From an uncultured Clostridium sp. (lineage in GTDB: Bacteria; Bacillota; Clostridia; TANB77; CAG-465): DNA of 27,299 nucleotides. A model generated the notes under the pieces. It was given only the letters and a program-made list of their open reading frames with translations. It did no database searches and was not told the DNA's origin. A program made the translations under genes and the position numbers. The DNA lies in the NCBI GenBank assembly GCA_905204915.1, contig CAJLBR010000013.1:1-27299 (forward strand). The letters are read 5' to 3'. Shown here one piece after another: positions 15,385 through 23,687 of the stretch (within the stretch, counting starts at the first letter, position 1; each line of letters starts with the position of its first letter).

Positions 15385-18066
15385 TTATTTATTTTTAGAT
15401 TTTATAAATATTTTTGCAAGCATTACTTTAACAATTTCAAACAAAGCAAAGCAACCAACACAAATTAATATTATATCAATAAATATGCTAGTTGGCATTG
15501 TTGGAACCTTAAGAAGTGAGCCAAGCGCTGGAACAAACATTATAACTGACTGCAATGCTATTGTAGCTACAGTACAAATAAACATAGGCTTATTTGAAAA
15601 TAGTCCAATTTTAGCAAGTGTTTTTTTATCTGATCTACACACTGAAGAAAATAAAATTTCAATAAATGCTAATGTTACAAATACTGCTCCACAGGCAACT
15701 TCTACACCATATGTTTTTGAAGATAAAAGATATATTATTAATATTGCTACACTTTTTATTATAGCTGGTATAACAATTCTTAGTATTAGAAATGGTGTAA
15801 ATATATTTTCATTTGCATTTCTAGGTTTTTGTCTCATTATGTCTTTTTCTTCTTTTTCAAATCCCAGTGCAATTGCTGGAATTGTATCTGTTATAAGGTT
15901 AATCCATAATATTTGTATTGGTGCTAACACCACTTTATTAAATAATGTTGCAACAAATATTATTATTATTTCTGCAAGGTTAGAAGCCAATAAATATGCT
16001 ATTACATTTTGTATATTATTATATATTCTTCTTCCCTCTTTTATTGCTACAACAATAGTTGCAAAGTTGTCATCTGCAAGAACCATGCTAGAGACACTTT
16101 TAGAAACTTCAGTACCAGTAATTCCCATTCCAACTCCAATATCAGCCCCTTTTAGTGCTGGAGCATCATTTACACCGTCTCCTGTCATAGCAACTGTTTT
16201 TCCATGTTTTTTCCATGCTTTAACAATTCTAATCTTATTTTCTGGTGAAACTCTAGCATAAACTCTTATATTTTCAACTCTATTATATAACTCATCATCA
16301 GTCATATTATCAACTTCAATACCCGTTACTGCTTCTTCATTTTCTCTAATAATTCCTATTTCTTTTGCAATGGCAACAGCTGTATCTTTATTATCTCCTG
16401 TTATCATTACTGGTATCATTCCTGCATTGAAGCATCTTTCAACAGCACGCTTTGCTTCTTTTCTTGGTGGATCTATCATTCCAACTAGACCAACAAACGT
16501 TAGCTGTTTTTCATCTTTTATTATTCCATCTTTTCTATCATAAATTTTGTATGCACATGCCAAAACTCTTAGAGCTTCTTTAGCCATTGATATGTTATTA
16601 TTTAAAATTTCTTTTTTTATACTATCAGTTAAAGGAACTGGACTACCATCTATTAATATAGTATCACAATTTGAAATTACTGATTCAACTGCACCTTTTG
16701 TACATTCAATATATTTGTCATCTTCATATTCATTTACAGTAGTCATCATTTTTCTCGTAGAATCGAAAGGAAGTTCATCAACTCTTACATAATCATTATC
16801 CATTTTTTCCTTATCATATCCTAGTTTATCAGCAAATTCTATTAGACAAGTTTCAGTTGGATCTCCTAGTAAAACTTTCTTACCGCCTTCTTCTCCAAAT
16901 TTAGTATCATTACATAATGAATATACCTTTGTTAATATATCAAATTCATTTGTCTTTATTTCACCAAAATTTTCGCCTTTTTTTACTTGAGATGCATCTA
17001 TGATATTATTATTTAAAAATATCTTTCTTAATGTCATTTTATTTTGAGTAAGTGTTCCAGTCTTATCAGAACAAATTACCTCTGTTGCCCCTAAAGCTTC
17101 AACAGAAGACAACTTTCTTACAATGGCCTTCTGGCTTGCCATTTTTTGAACTCCCATTGCAAGAGTTATTGTTATAACTGCTGAAAGTCCTTCAGGAATT
17201 GCAGCTACTGCAAGTGATATTGCAAGCATAAATACATCTAGTATATCATTTTTTTGAATAAAGTATCCAACTATAAACATAATCACAGCAATAACTACTA
17301 CAACTATGCTTAACACCTTGCTTAATTGATTCATTTTCTTTTGCAAAGGTGTAATTTCTGGCTTTTGTGTAGCAAGAGCACTTGCTATTTTTCCAAGTTC
17401 AGTATTCATTCCTGTTGCAACTACAACAGCCTCTCCTCTTCCATAAACTACATTACTACCAGAATATAACATATTATTTCTATCAGCAAGTGAAACCTTA
17501 GATTTAACTTTTATAGCATCTGCACTTTTATCTACCGGAACAGATTCTCCTGTTAAAGCAGCTTCTTCAACTCTTAAACTATGATTTTGAATTATTCTCA
17601 TATCAGCAGGAATACTGTCACCCGCTTCTATTAAAACAACATCACCTACAACTAATTCTTCAGTTTTTATACTTTCTACTTTACCATCCCTTTTTACTTT
17701 TATGTATGGTAAAGACATATTTTTTAGAGCTTCAATAGCTTTCTCTGCTTTACTTTCTTGAATAACACCTAAAATTGCATTTAATAAAACAACAAAAAGT
17801 ATTATAAAAGTATCTGTCATTGGTTCATTTGTTTTATATGATACAAAAGCAGAAAGAATAGCAGAAATTATAAGTACTATTAACATTACATCTTTAAATT
17901 GTTCTAATATTTTTAATAAAATTCCCTTTTTCTTAGCTTCTTTTAATTTATTGTATCCATTTTTATTTAATCTAACTTTGGCTTCTTCAGAAGTAAGTCC
18001 ATCTTTGTTAGATTCAACTTTTTTTAAAGTTTCTTTAATACTAAACTTATAATATTCGTCTTCCAT
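15385..18066 (-). CDS. SERCA-type (P2A) calcium-transporting ATPase
   Basis: A P-type ATPase of 893 residues that pumps Ca2+ out of the cytoplasm. The actuator motif TGES is at 172-175, the phosphorylated Asp334 in DKTGTLT, the hinge GDGVNDAPALK near 629, and ten membrane segments are expected. Membrane residues match SERCA calcium ligands: PEGL with Glu292 in M4, Asn696 and Glu699 in M5 (SNLAE), Asn723/Thr726/Asp727 in M6 (NLITD) and a Glu803 in M8. This suggests both calcium sites may be kept, unlike some bacterial homologues. The N terminus has the cation-ATPase domain. It lies 17 bases after the bactofilin-like gene and is probably cotranscribed. Ca2+ is the likely ion, although Mn2+ cannot be excluded. 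Confidence 0.95.
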   Translation of the reverse strand: MEDEYYKFSIKETLKKVESNKDGLTSEEAKVRLNKNGYNKLKEAKKKGILLKILEQFKDVMLIVLIISAILSAFVSYKTNEPMTDTFIILFVVLLNAILGVIQESKAEKAIEALKNMSLPYIKVKRDGKVESIKTEELVVGDVVLIEAGDSIPADMRIIQNHSLRVEEAALTGESVPVDKSADAIKVKSKVSLADRNNMLYSGSNVVYGRGEAVVVATGMNTELGKIASALATQKPEITPLQKKMNQLSKVLSIVVVVIAVIMFIVGYFIQKNDILDVFMLAISLAVAAIPEGLSAVITITLAMGVQKMASQKAIVRKLSSVEALGATEVICSDKTGTLTQNKMTLRKIFLNNNIIDASQVKKGENFGEIKTNEFDILTKVYSLCNDTKFGEEGGKKVLLGDPTETCLIEFADKLGYDKEKMDNDYVRVDELPFDSTRKMMTTVNEYEDDKYIECTKGAVESVISNCDTILIDGSPVPLTDSIKKEILNNNISMAKEALRVLACAYKIYDRKDGIIKDEKQLTFVGLVGMIDPPRKEAKRAVERCFNAGMIPVMITGDNKDTAVAIAKEIGIIRENEEAVTGIEVDNMTDDELYNRVENIRVYARVSPENKIRIVKAWKKHGKTVAMTGDGVNDAPALKGADIGVGMGITGTEVSKSVSSMVLADDNFATIVVAIKEGRRIYNNIQNVIAYLLASNLAEIIIIFVATLFNKVVLAPIQILWINLITDTIPAIALGFEKEEKDIMRQKPRNANENIFTPFLILRIVIPAIIKSVAILIIYLLSSKTYGVEVACGAVFVTLAFIEILFSSVCRSDKKTLAKIGLFSNKPMFICTVATIALQSVIMFVPALGSLLKVPTMPTSIFIDIILICVGCFALFEIVKVMLAKIFIKSKNK

Positions 18067-18083
18067 AAAAACACATCCTTCAA

Positions 18084-19370
18084 TTAGCTATTTTTGGGTT
18101 TTGATTTAAATATTCTAGCAAGTACAATACCATTAGATAAAATTACTAATCCCCAAGTAATGTATGATCCTACAACTGGTATTCTTGCAATACCATATAA
18201 TACTAAAAATGTTAAAAAGCAAAATCCAAATTTCATTGAACTATTTTCTTTTTCTAAATATTTATCTGTCATATATTTTACAATCATACTTCCAATTATT
18301 AAAGTAGATAACATACCTGATATAATTAAGAAAGCTAAATATAATACTAATACAGGAATTGCTATAAATTCAAAGTTAACCATTGCAAGTATTAAAAGTA
18401 GTATTGAAACTAGTGGAAATAGTAATAATGACAAAGATCCTGAAAGTAATAAAAACATCACGTTGTCTTTAGTAACTTTCATTGTCTTATTAATAAATTC
18501 ACTATTTTTCTTATTAACTAAAACATTTATTATAGCAAATACTAAACATACTATACATGCTTTAGCAATATTTTTTAATATGTCAGTTTTAGTTACTTTA
18601 TTGTTTGATTCATTTACAATAACAGTTGCAGCAGGATATTGTTCTTGAATTTTTGTAAGTGAAGAATTATATGTCATTACAAACACATTTCCTTTTACGT
18701 TATCTGATCCAGCAACATTTAAATCATTAGTGTCTACTCTTAAATCTTTTGATACTGTACCAGTAACATCTACTTTATTAGAATATCCCATTACACTTCC
18801 GTCTACTTTACCTTTTAATTCTAGATTAGTAGAAAAGCATATTATATCTCCTTTTACTTCAGAATTTTCAGTAAAGGTTACAGTAGCTCCACTAAATACA
18901 ATAATAGATCTTTCAATTGTAGAGTCAATTATAACATTTTGAGTTGCAAAAATTATTGGATATTCCATACCTGCGTTAACTCTTGCAGTATCATTTGTAA
19001 ATAAACATTTTACTCCTAATTGTTTTTCATTTACTTCAATAGATGATTTTGAAAAGAAAGATCCAAAATTATCTCCTGTTTCTTTATCAAGTATTATTCT
19101 ATCAGTTACGTACCTTGTCATTGGAAGATATGTAGTATTCTTGTCATCACTTAATTTATACACTCCATTTACAGCATTAGTGTCCATAATTTGCTTGATG
19201 TCACTACCTCCAATATCTACAGGTGTATCTTCTGATAAATTGCTAATTGGAACTGCTACCCCATTTTCACTATTTTCATCATTTTCATCAGCCATTACAA
19301 AGTTTAATGAAAATATAAAAACAAAAGAAAAAATAGCAATCGCAGTTATTTTTTTAAATAAATTTTTCAT
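18084..19370 (-). CDS. Secreted/membrane bactofilin-like beta-helix protein
   Basis: A 428-residue envelope protein. A signal peptide (basic MKNLFKK, hydrophobic core, probable cut after VMA at about residue 27) is followed by an acidic Asn/Glu-rich stretch. Residues about 140-230 read as short repeating beta strands such as VIIDSTIERSIIVFSGATV and GKVDGSVMGYSNKVDVTG, the pattern of bactofilin/polymer-forming domains. Four to five membrane helices fill the C-terminal third (about 265-420), ending in a basic tail. Bactofilins are usually cytoplasmic; here the predicted topology puts the beta-helix outside. It is located between the EF-Tu-like gene and the calcium ATPase. I cannot name a function. 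Confidence 0.85.
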   Translation of the reverse strand: MKNLFKKITAIAIFSFVFIFSLNFVMADENDENSENGVAVPISNLSEDTPVDIGGSDIKQIMDTNAVNGVYKLSDDKNTTYLPMTRYVTDRIILDKETGDNFGSFFSKSSIEVNEKQLGVKCLFTNDTARVNAGMEYPIIFATQNVIIDSTIERSIIVFSGATVTFTENSEVKGDIICFSTNLELKGKVDGSVMGYSNKVDVTGTVSKDLRVDTNDLNVAGSDNVKGNVFVMTYNSSLTKIQEQYPAATVIVNESNNKVTKTDILKNIAKACIVCLVFAIINVLVNKKNSEFINKTMKVTKDNVMFLLLSGSLSLLLFPLVSILLLILAMVNFEFIAIPVLVLYLAFLIISGMLSTLIIGSMIVKYMTDKYLEKENSSMKFGFCFLTFLVLYGIARIPVVGSYITWGLVILSNGIVLARIFKSKPKNS

Positions 19371-19396
19371 AATTATCCCCCATTCATTTTTAACAT

Positions 19397-19425
19397 TTTA
19401 TATCATACATCTAAATTAATCAATA
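19397..19425 (-). promoter_or_regulatory. Possible promoter of the bactofilin-like gene
   Basis: On the minus strand TATAAA (19397-19402) with an upstream TGA (extended -10) and a poor -35 (TATTGA) at 17-base spacing. A 8-bp inverted repeat CTAAATTA/TAATTTAG (19411-19431) overlaps the spacer and could be an operator or a weak terminator of the gene before it. Confidence 0.35.
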
Positions 19426-19446
19426 ATTTAGACATTAAAACAAATT

Positions 19447-20166
19447 TTACTTTATTACTTTCGTTATTTCTCCAGCCCCCATTGTTTGAGAATCTTTTCT
19501 TATAACAAAAGTGGTTCCTTCTTCAATAGCAACAGCAGTGTTTAATTTTACTTTAATTGTTGCACTACTGCCAGGTTTAACTTTACTTGATTCCTCAATT
19601 TTTTCAACTTTTCCTACAAAACTAGAAGTCCTTATATAAAAATCTAAAAAATCGTCCTTTTTAAAACTTATATCAACGCCACCTTCGTCCTTGCTTAAAA
19701 TATATATTTCAGCAATAAATTCTTTATGCGCTTCTATGGAATCTTTCTTAGCTAATACTTGTCCTGGTTTTATTGATTTATCACTTATCCCACTTATTAA
19801 TACATTAATTCTATCATCTTTGGTTGCACTTTCTACTTCCTCATTGCTATCATTTAATATTTTTTCTACCTTTACCTCTTTAGTATCTGCCACTCCTATA
19901 AGGCTAATTGTATCATCAACATTAACTGTCCCTCTTAACACTTTTCCCTCTAATGTAATTCCATCTTCGGAAACATCATTTTTATAAATAATAGACATTA
20001 AGAAAGAATTATCATCTGATTTTTTAGTTATAGACTCTAAATTTGAGACTTCTTCATTCCATTTTTCATCTCTAGTTTTATATGTTAAATTAAAATATAT
20101 TACACCACAAATAATAGCTAAAATAGCTAGTGTTATTAATATAATAGGTAACTTAAATTTTTTCAA
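19447..20166 (-). CDS. Membrane-anchored EF-Tu domain II-III protein lacking the GTPase domain
   Basis: A 239-residue protein starting at TTG, with AGGAGG six bases upstream. A basic N terminus and one hydrophobic helix (about 6-27) form a membrane anchor or signal anchor. From about residue 54 to the end it follows elongation factor Tu domains II and III: SFLMSIIY matches PFLMPVEDV, GKVLRGTVNVDD matches GRVERGTVKVGD, GQVLAKKDSIEAH matches GQVLAKPGSIKPH, AEIYILSKDEGG is nearly identical to E. coli EF-Tu, and the C terminus MGAGEITKVIK matches VGAGVVTKIIE. The G domain (GHVDHGK, NKxD) is absent. The GRHTPFF segment that contacts aminoacyl-tRNA in EF-Tu is replaced by VDISFKK. By the positive-inside rule the barrels face outward. 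I infer it does not act in translation; its role is unknown. Confidence 0.85.
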   Translation of the reverse strand: MKKFKLPIILITLAILAIICGVIYFNLTYKTRDEKWNEEVSNLESITKKSDDNSFLMSIIYKNDVSEDGITLEGKVLRGTVNVDDTISLIGVADTKEVKVEKILNDSNEEVESATKDDRINVLISGISDKSIKPGQVLAKKDSIEAHKEFIAEIYILSKDEGGVDISFKKDDFLDFYIRTSSFVGKVEKIEESSKVKPGSSATIKVKLNTAVAIEEGTTFVIRKDSQTMGAGEITKVIK

Positions 20167-20207
20167 TTTTGCCTCCTAAATAAAAATTAATATTATAAGA
20201 TTTATTT

Positions 20208-20236
20208 TGTATAGTAATATATCACAATTTTTACAA
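20208..20236 (-). promoter_or_regulatory. Possible promoter of the EF-Tu-like gene
   Basis: On the minus strand TTGTAA (20231-20236), 17 bases, TATACA (20208-20213). Both boxes are imperfect. A TATAAT further down (20191-20196 area) lacks a -35 partner. Confidence 0.35.
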
Positions 20237-20245
20237 TAAGTCCAC

Positions 20246-20298
20246 AAAAAATACACGTCAAATCAGAAAAAATACACGTCAAATCAGAAAAAATACAC
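20246..20298. repeat. 21-bp tandem repeat, two and a half copies
   Basis: The unit AAAAAATACACGTCAAATCAG occurs at 20246-20266 and 20267-20287 without any difference, and a third partial copy (AAAAAATACAC) at 20288-20298 merges into the gpr terminator stem. On the minus strand each unit carries GTGTATTTTTT, the end of the terminator stem plus its T tract. This looks like recent slippage of a terminator tail. Confidence 0.85.
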
Positions 20299-20319
20299 TT
20301 AGAAAATATCTAAGTGTAT
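20288..20319 (-). terminator. Terminator of gpr
   Basis: A perfect 10-bp stem ATACACTTAG/CTAAGTGTAT (20293-20302 with 20310-20319, 7-base loop) is followed in the minus direction by a T run, which is repeated twice more by the 21-bp repeat. Confidence 0.85.
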
Positions 20320-20331
20320 AATTTATACTTA

Positions 20332-21258
20332 TTAATTTACAGCCATATTTATTCCACTCGAAACAATATCAGCCATTATTTGAATTAATTCATCGACTTC
20401 TTTTGGAGTTACTATATAATTTTCAGTATCTAATGCCTTGGCTATTTTTTCTTTTCTATTATCATTTACAGTATTTTTAAATTCATTTAAATTTTCTTCT
20501 TCCCCATTACTGTTTACAATCTTTTCAAGTGCTTCTTCTGTTATTGTAGCCATATCAACAACAGTTGGTACACCTATTGCTATTACTGGAACATTCATTG
20601 TTTTTTGATTTAATCCCTCTCTTTTATTTCTGACACCGGCGCCAGGAGTTATTCCAGTATCAGATAACTGAATTGAATTTCCAACTCTAGCAACTGTAGA
20701 TGAAGCAAGTGCATCTATTGCAATTATTATATCAGGTTTTACATTCTTAACAACCGAACTTACAATTTCGGAAGTTTCTATTCCTGTTGTTCCTAGTACT
20801 CCCGGAGATATGGCACTTATACTTCTTGTATTAGGTTCCAAAAATTCACTTGCAAAGTTTAAAAGGTGTCTAGTAATATCTAGCTTTTCTACTACTTTTG
20901 GTCCCAATGAGTCTGGTGTTGCTGTAGCATTTCCAAGTCCAACAACTAAAATGGATTTAGAGTGATCATCTCCTATAAATTCTTTTATTTTATTTGCTAA
21001 AGTATTTATTATCTCTTCCTTTTGTTTTTCCTCTATATATTTTATATCACTTGTTTCTATCGTAATATATTTTCCTATATCCTTTTGTAATGCATTACTT
21101 CCATTTTCATTTATAACATCAACCACAGTAGTTGTTACACCATTGTTACTTGAATCTTCAATTTTTATTCCATCTATATTACTTAAATTATTTACTTTTT
21201 TATATAAATCTATTCTTTCATCAGCCATATCAGTATAAAATGAAATTTTATTATTCAT
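20332..21258 (-). CDS. gpr: GPR, germination (spore) protease
   Basis: GPR degrades the small acid-soluble proteins that coat spore DNA, at germination. The 308-residue protein has the autoprocessing region FYTDMADER at residues 7-15, equivalent to the RTDLAxE propeptide site. The catalytic core shows GLGNATATPDSLGPKV and IIIAIDALAS, whose aspartates match the two essential aspartates of the B. megaterium enzyme. PGVLGTTGIET and GAGVRNKREG are also family signatures. A gene of this kind marks the organism as a spore former or a descendant of one. GGAGG precedes the ATG. I found no convincing sigma-F or sigma-G promoter in the 51-base gap, so it may be read from upstream genes. Confidence 0.96.
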   Translation of the reverse strand: MNNKISFYTDMADERIDLYKKVNNLSNIDGIKIEDSSNNGVTTTVVDVINENGSNALQKDIGKYITIETSDIKYIEEKQKEEIINTLANKIKEFIGDDHSKSILVVGLGNATATPDSLGPKVVEKLDITRHLLNFASEFLEPNTRSISAISPGVLGTTGIETSEIVSSVVKNVKPDIIIAIDALASSTVARVGNSIQLSDTGITPGAGVRNKREGLNQKTMNVPVIAIGVPTVVDMATITEEALEKIVNSNGEEENLNEFKNTVNDNRKEKIAKALDTENYIVTPKEVDELIQIMADIVSSGINMAVN

Positions 21259-21309
21259 AAAAAACCTCCTAAATTATACAATTATTATGCATAATTTAGA
21301 AAGTTTTTA

Positions 21310-21780
21310 TTAATAAATCTTTTTATTATTTTCTTTATATTTTTCAAAAATTTTTATAGCTTCATCTCTATTCATTTTACCCAATTTTAGAATTTCATCT
21401 TTATTTTTTATTCTTCCTTTTATAAAATCGTAAATCATATCATCTCTGAAGCCTATATTTTTAGCATCTTCTTTTGTACAAGCATAATATACTTCTTTTA
21501 TATTTGCCCACATAATAGCAGAAAGACACATTGGACACGGTTCACATGATGTATACATTATATAGTCACTCAAATCATATGTATTTAATACTTTGCAAGC
21601 CTCTCTAATTGTTTCAACTTCTGCGTGTGCAGTTGGATCATTATTTACTAAGACTTTATTATGAGAAGATGCTATTATTTTTCCTTCTTTATCTACTATA
21701 ACAGCTCCAAATGGGCCTCCATCACCTATACTACTTCCTTTATCTGATTCATTTATCGCTATTTTCATATATTCATTCAT
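21310..21780 (-). CDS. Guanine deaminase-like nucleoside/base deaminase
   Basis: A 156-residue zinc-dependent deaminase of the cytidine-deaminase fold. Zinc ligands and the proton shuttle are His52 and Glu54 in AHAEV, and Cys82 and Cys85 in PCPMC. The motifs IGDGGPFGAVIV, NNDPTAHAEV, AIMWANIKEVYYAC and GFRDDMIYDFI, and the KKIY end, match B. subtilis guanine deaminase (GuaD, guanine to xanthine) better than TadA, the tRNA adenosine deaminase. TadA is the main alternative and only a phylogeny would settle it. It lies 18 bases after holA and 51 before gpr, probably in one operon. Confidence 0.85.
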   Translation of the reverse strand: MNEYMKIAINESDKGSSIGDGGPFGAVIVDKEGKIIASSHNKVLVNNDPTAHAEVETIREACKVLNTYDLSDYIMYTSCEPCPMCLSAIMWANIKEVYYACTKEDAKNIGFRDDMIYDFIKGRIKNKDEILKLGKMNRDEAIKIFEKYKENNKKIY

Positions 21781-21798
21781 TTTATCACCTCTTTTAAT

Positions 21799-22707
21799 TT
21801 ACATACTATATATTATTTTCTTTAGACCAATTTCAAAATCCATTTCACCACTTTTAGTTTTGGCATCGTATTCATCAAATGCATAAATTATATCTTTTAA
21901 TTCTTTTATTGTAAATCCATCTACTACTCTACTTAAATTTTTAAATACATATGGATTAATTTCCAAAGTTTTTGCTATATCATTCAATCTGTTTTGTTTA
22001 GCTACTTTTATTAAATATATTTGTTTTATTTGCTTATATAGCATTATATAAATTTTTACTATTGGTTCCTTTTGAGTTAAAAGTTCATCAAGTTCATATA
22101 ACGCTTTCTTCTTATTTTTTTTAACTATATCATCAAGCAAATCAAATATCTTAGCACTAAAATTTTTTGAACAAACTTTATCGATCATATCTTTAGTTAC
22201 AGTATCTTCCCCATCTAAATAATTTACTATTTTATTTAATTCATTAATAATATTTGATTTATCATCCAAGCAAATGCTTTCCATATAAATAGCATCAGCT
22301 TTAGAAATTTTAACGTTATATCTAGAAAGCATTTTTATTATATAATCCACCATTTGATTTGAGTCCATTGGTTTGAATTCTACAACTTCTCCAATTTTAG
22401 AAATTGCCTTGTATTGAGAAAGTCTCTTATCAACAGTATCTTCAATCAAAATAATTGTTGTTGATTCCCCTGCATCCTTTAATAAATCTACATCTATCTT
22501 TAATTTTGTATCTTTTATTATAATTAATTTTTCTTCTCCAAAAAAAGAAACTCCTTGACAGATAGATTCAAGTTCATCAATATTTTGCAAATCCAAATAA
22601 AAAAGATTTATTCCTATTTCTAAATTAGTAAATTCTTTTTTTATCTTTTGAACTCTAAGTTCTAAATCATATTTTTCCTCTCCATAAAAAAGATATATCT
22701 TACTCAT
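21799..22707 (-). CDS. holA: HolA, DNA polymerase III delta subunit
   Basis: The delta subunit of the clamp loader opens the beta clamp. The 302-residue protein begins with the typical IYLFYGEEKYDLELRVQKI and contains VSFFGEEKLIIIKD, the conserved clamp-opening region (family form PLFGxxRLVxV). The middle and C-terminal collar domain (LLDDIVKKNKKKALYELDEL) fit the family, which is poorly conserved in sequence. It overlaps the preceding gene by four bases (ATGA), pointing to coupled translation. Confidence 0.92.
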   Translation of the reverse strand: MSKIYLFYGEEKYDLELRVQKIKKEFTNLEIGINLFYLDLQNIDELESICQGVSFFGEEKLIIIKDTKLKIDVDLLKDAGESTTIILIEDTVDKRLSQYKAISKIGEVVEFKPMDSNQMVDYIIKMLSRYNVKISKADAIYMESICLDDKSNIINELNKIVNYLDGEDTVTKDMIDKVCSKNFSAKIFDLLDDIVKKNKKKALYELDELLTQKEPIVKIYIMLYKQIKQIYLIKVAKQNRLNDIAKTLEINPYVFKNLSRVVDGFTIKELKDIIYAFDEYDAKTKSGEMDFEIGLKKIIYSM

Positions 22708-23669
22708 ATGCTCAAATCCTCTCTACTATTTTTTGATATAAATTCATCACGACTTTTTTCAGATTTGACAATTTCACTTACACTATTAGTAAGATTTTTT
22801 AAATTATCACGGATTGAAGATGCCCTATTTTTCATTTTTTCTCTTGCTCTATTTTTAAATGTTTCTAGAACATATTTCATAGAATAATCTATTTGGGAAA
22901 TATTTCCATTACTATCCCTTGAAACATTGAATTTTTTGTCATCTATACTATTTTCTTTTAATATAAAAGGTAACATTTTTCCAATTTCTTTATCTGACAA
23001 TACTTTGTCGGTTTTTTCAAACGTTATATTATACATTTTAGTTTGATTTCCGAGTCCATTTTTCATCTCATTTCCAAAAGTTTTTATTTTATTAAACAAA
23101 CCTTTTTGAGCAGCCACATTTTCCCTTATTTCATCTCTTCTTTTTTGTTTATCTTCTTTACTTTTTTCTTTACTTGAAGAGTTACCTATAAGCATTTTTT
23201 CAATCTTTAAAGAACTAGTTCCTGCAGGTTCTTTAGATAAATTAGTTATTATTCCTGATTTTTGCAATTGCATTAACATACGATAATTTCCAACATGAGT
23301 TCTAGTAGTATACTTAATTGGTTCTTTATTTTCATCCTTTGAGTCTAGTTGTAGCAACATATTACACTCTTGTAGTTTTAAAAAATCCATTTTATTCTCA
23401 GAAGAAGTAGCTTCTAAAAATTGCTTCATTGATGGCAAGGATTGTCCTATCATATAATCTCCACTTTTTTGCTTTTTTACGACCATGATAGAATTTTCAA
23501 CATAATTTTTATATAAAGAGTCTGCTACATTTTTTGCACCTTTTACAACCATAGCAGAACCGGCTACACTAGTAACAGGAGTAGCAAATAATGGCATAGA
23601 AGCAACAATTAATGCGGTTCCTTTTAATCCCTTTCCAAAGTTTTTTACTGATCTTTTATAATTTTTCAT
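22704..23669 (-). CDS. Membrane-associated protein of unknown function
   Basis: A 321-residue protein that I do not recognise. The ATG at 23669 is six bases after AAAGGTG; a GTG three codons earlier lies inside that site. After a basic start (MKNYKRSVKNFGKGLKG) there is a hydrophobic, alanine- and glycine-rich stretch (about 15-47), enough for one or two membrane helices. The rest is charged and lysine-rich, with a Ser/Lys/Glu/Asp/Arg-rich hydrophilic middle (about 160-185) and an amphipathic C-terminal helix rich in Arg, Asn and Lys. No enzyme motif is seen. It is locked between trmFO (18-base gap) and holA (four-base overlap), so it is translated with them. Confidence 0.8.
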   Translation of the reverse strand: MKNYKRSVKNFGKGLKGTALIVASMPLFATPVTSVAGSAMVVKGAKNVADSLYKNYVENSIMVVKKQKSGDYMIGQSLPSMKQFLEATSSENKMDFLKLQECNMLLQLDSKDENKEPIKYTTRTHVGNYRMLMQLQKSGIITNLSKEPAGTSSLKIEKMLIGNSSSKEKSKEDKQKRRDEIRENVAAQKGLFNKIKTFGNEMKNGLGNQTKMYNITFEKTDKVLSDKEIGKMLPFILKENSIDDKKFNVSRDSNGNISQIDYSMKYVLETFKNRAREKMKNRASSIRDNLKNLTNSVSEIVKSEKSRDEFISKNSREDLSI

Positions 23670-23687
23670 ATTATACACCTTTCATTT

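Noticed and set aside
15485..16261. A 258-codon open frame on the plus strand inside the calcium ATPase gene
   Set aside because: It is fully covered by an unmistakable P-type ATPase on the other strand; the hydrophobic composition is a mirror of its membrane segments.
18094..18648. A 184-codon open frame on the plus strand
   Set aside because: It lies opposite the membrane helices of the bactofilin-like gene and has no ribosome binding site.
20257..20283. Two GTCAAA motifs in the 21-bp repeat as a CtsR operator
   Set aside because: CtsR needs two heptads ten bases apart; here the spacing is 21 bases and comes from the repeat unit.
20246..20298. Short direct repeats as a CRISPR array
   Set aside because: The 21-bp units are head to tail with no spacers and no cas gene is near.
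21269..21299. Inverted repeat CTAAATTAT/ATAATTTAG before gpr as a terminator
   Set aside because: No T tract follows; the ribosome binding site comes directly afterwards. It may be an operator, but nothing more can be said.
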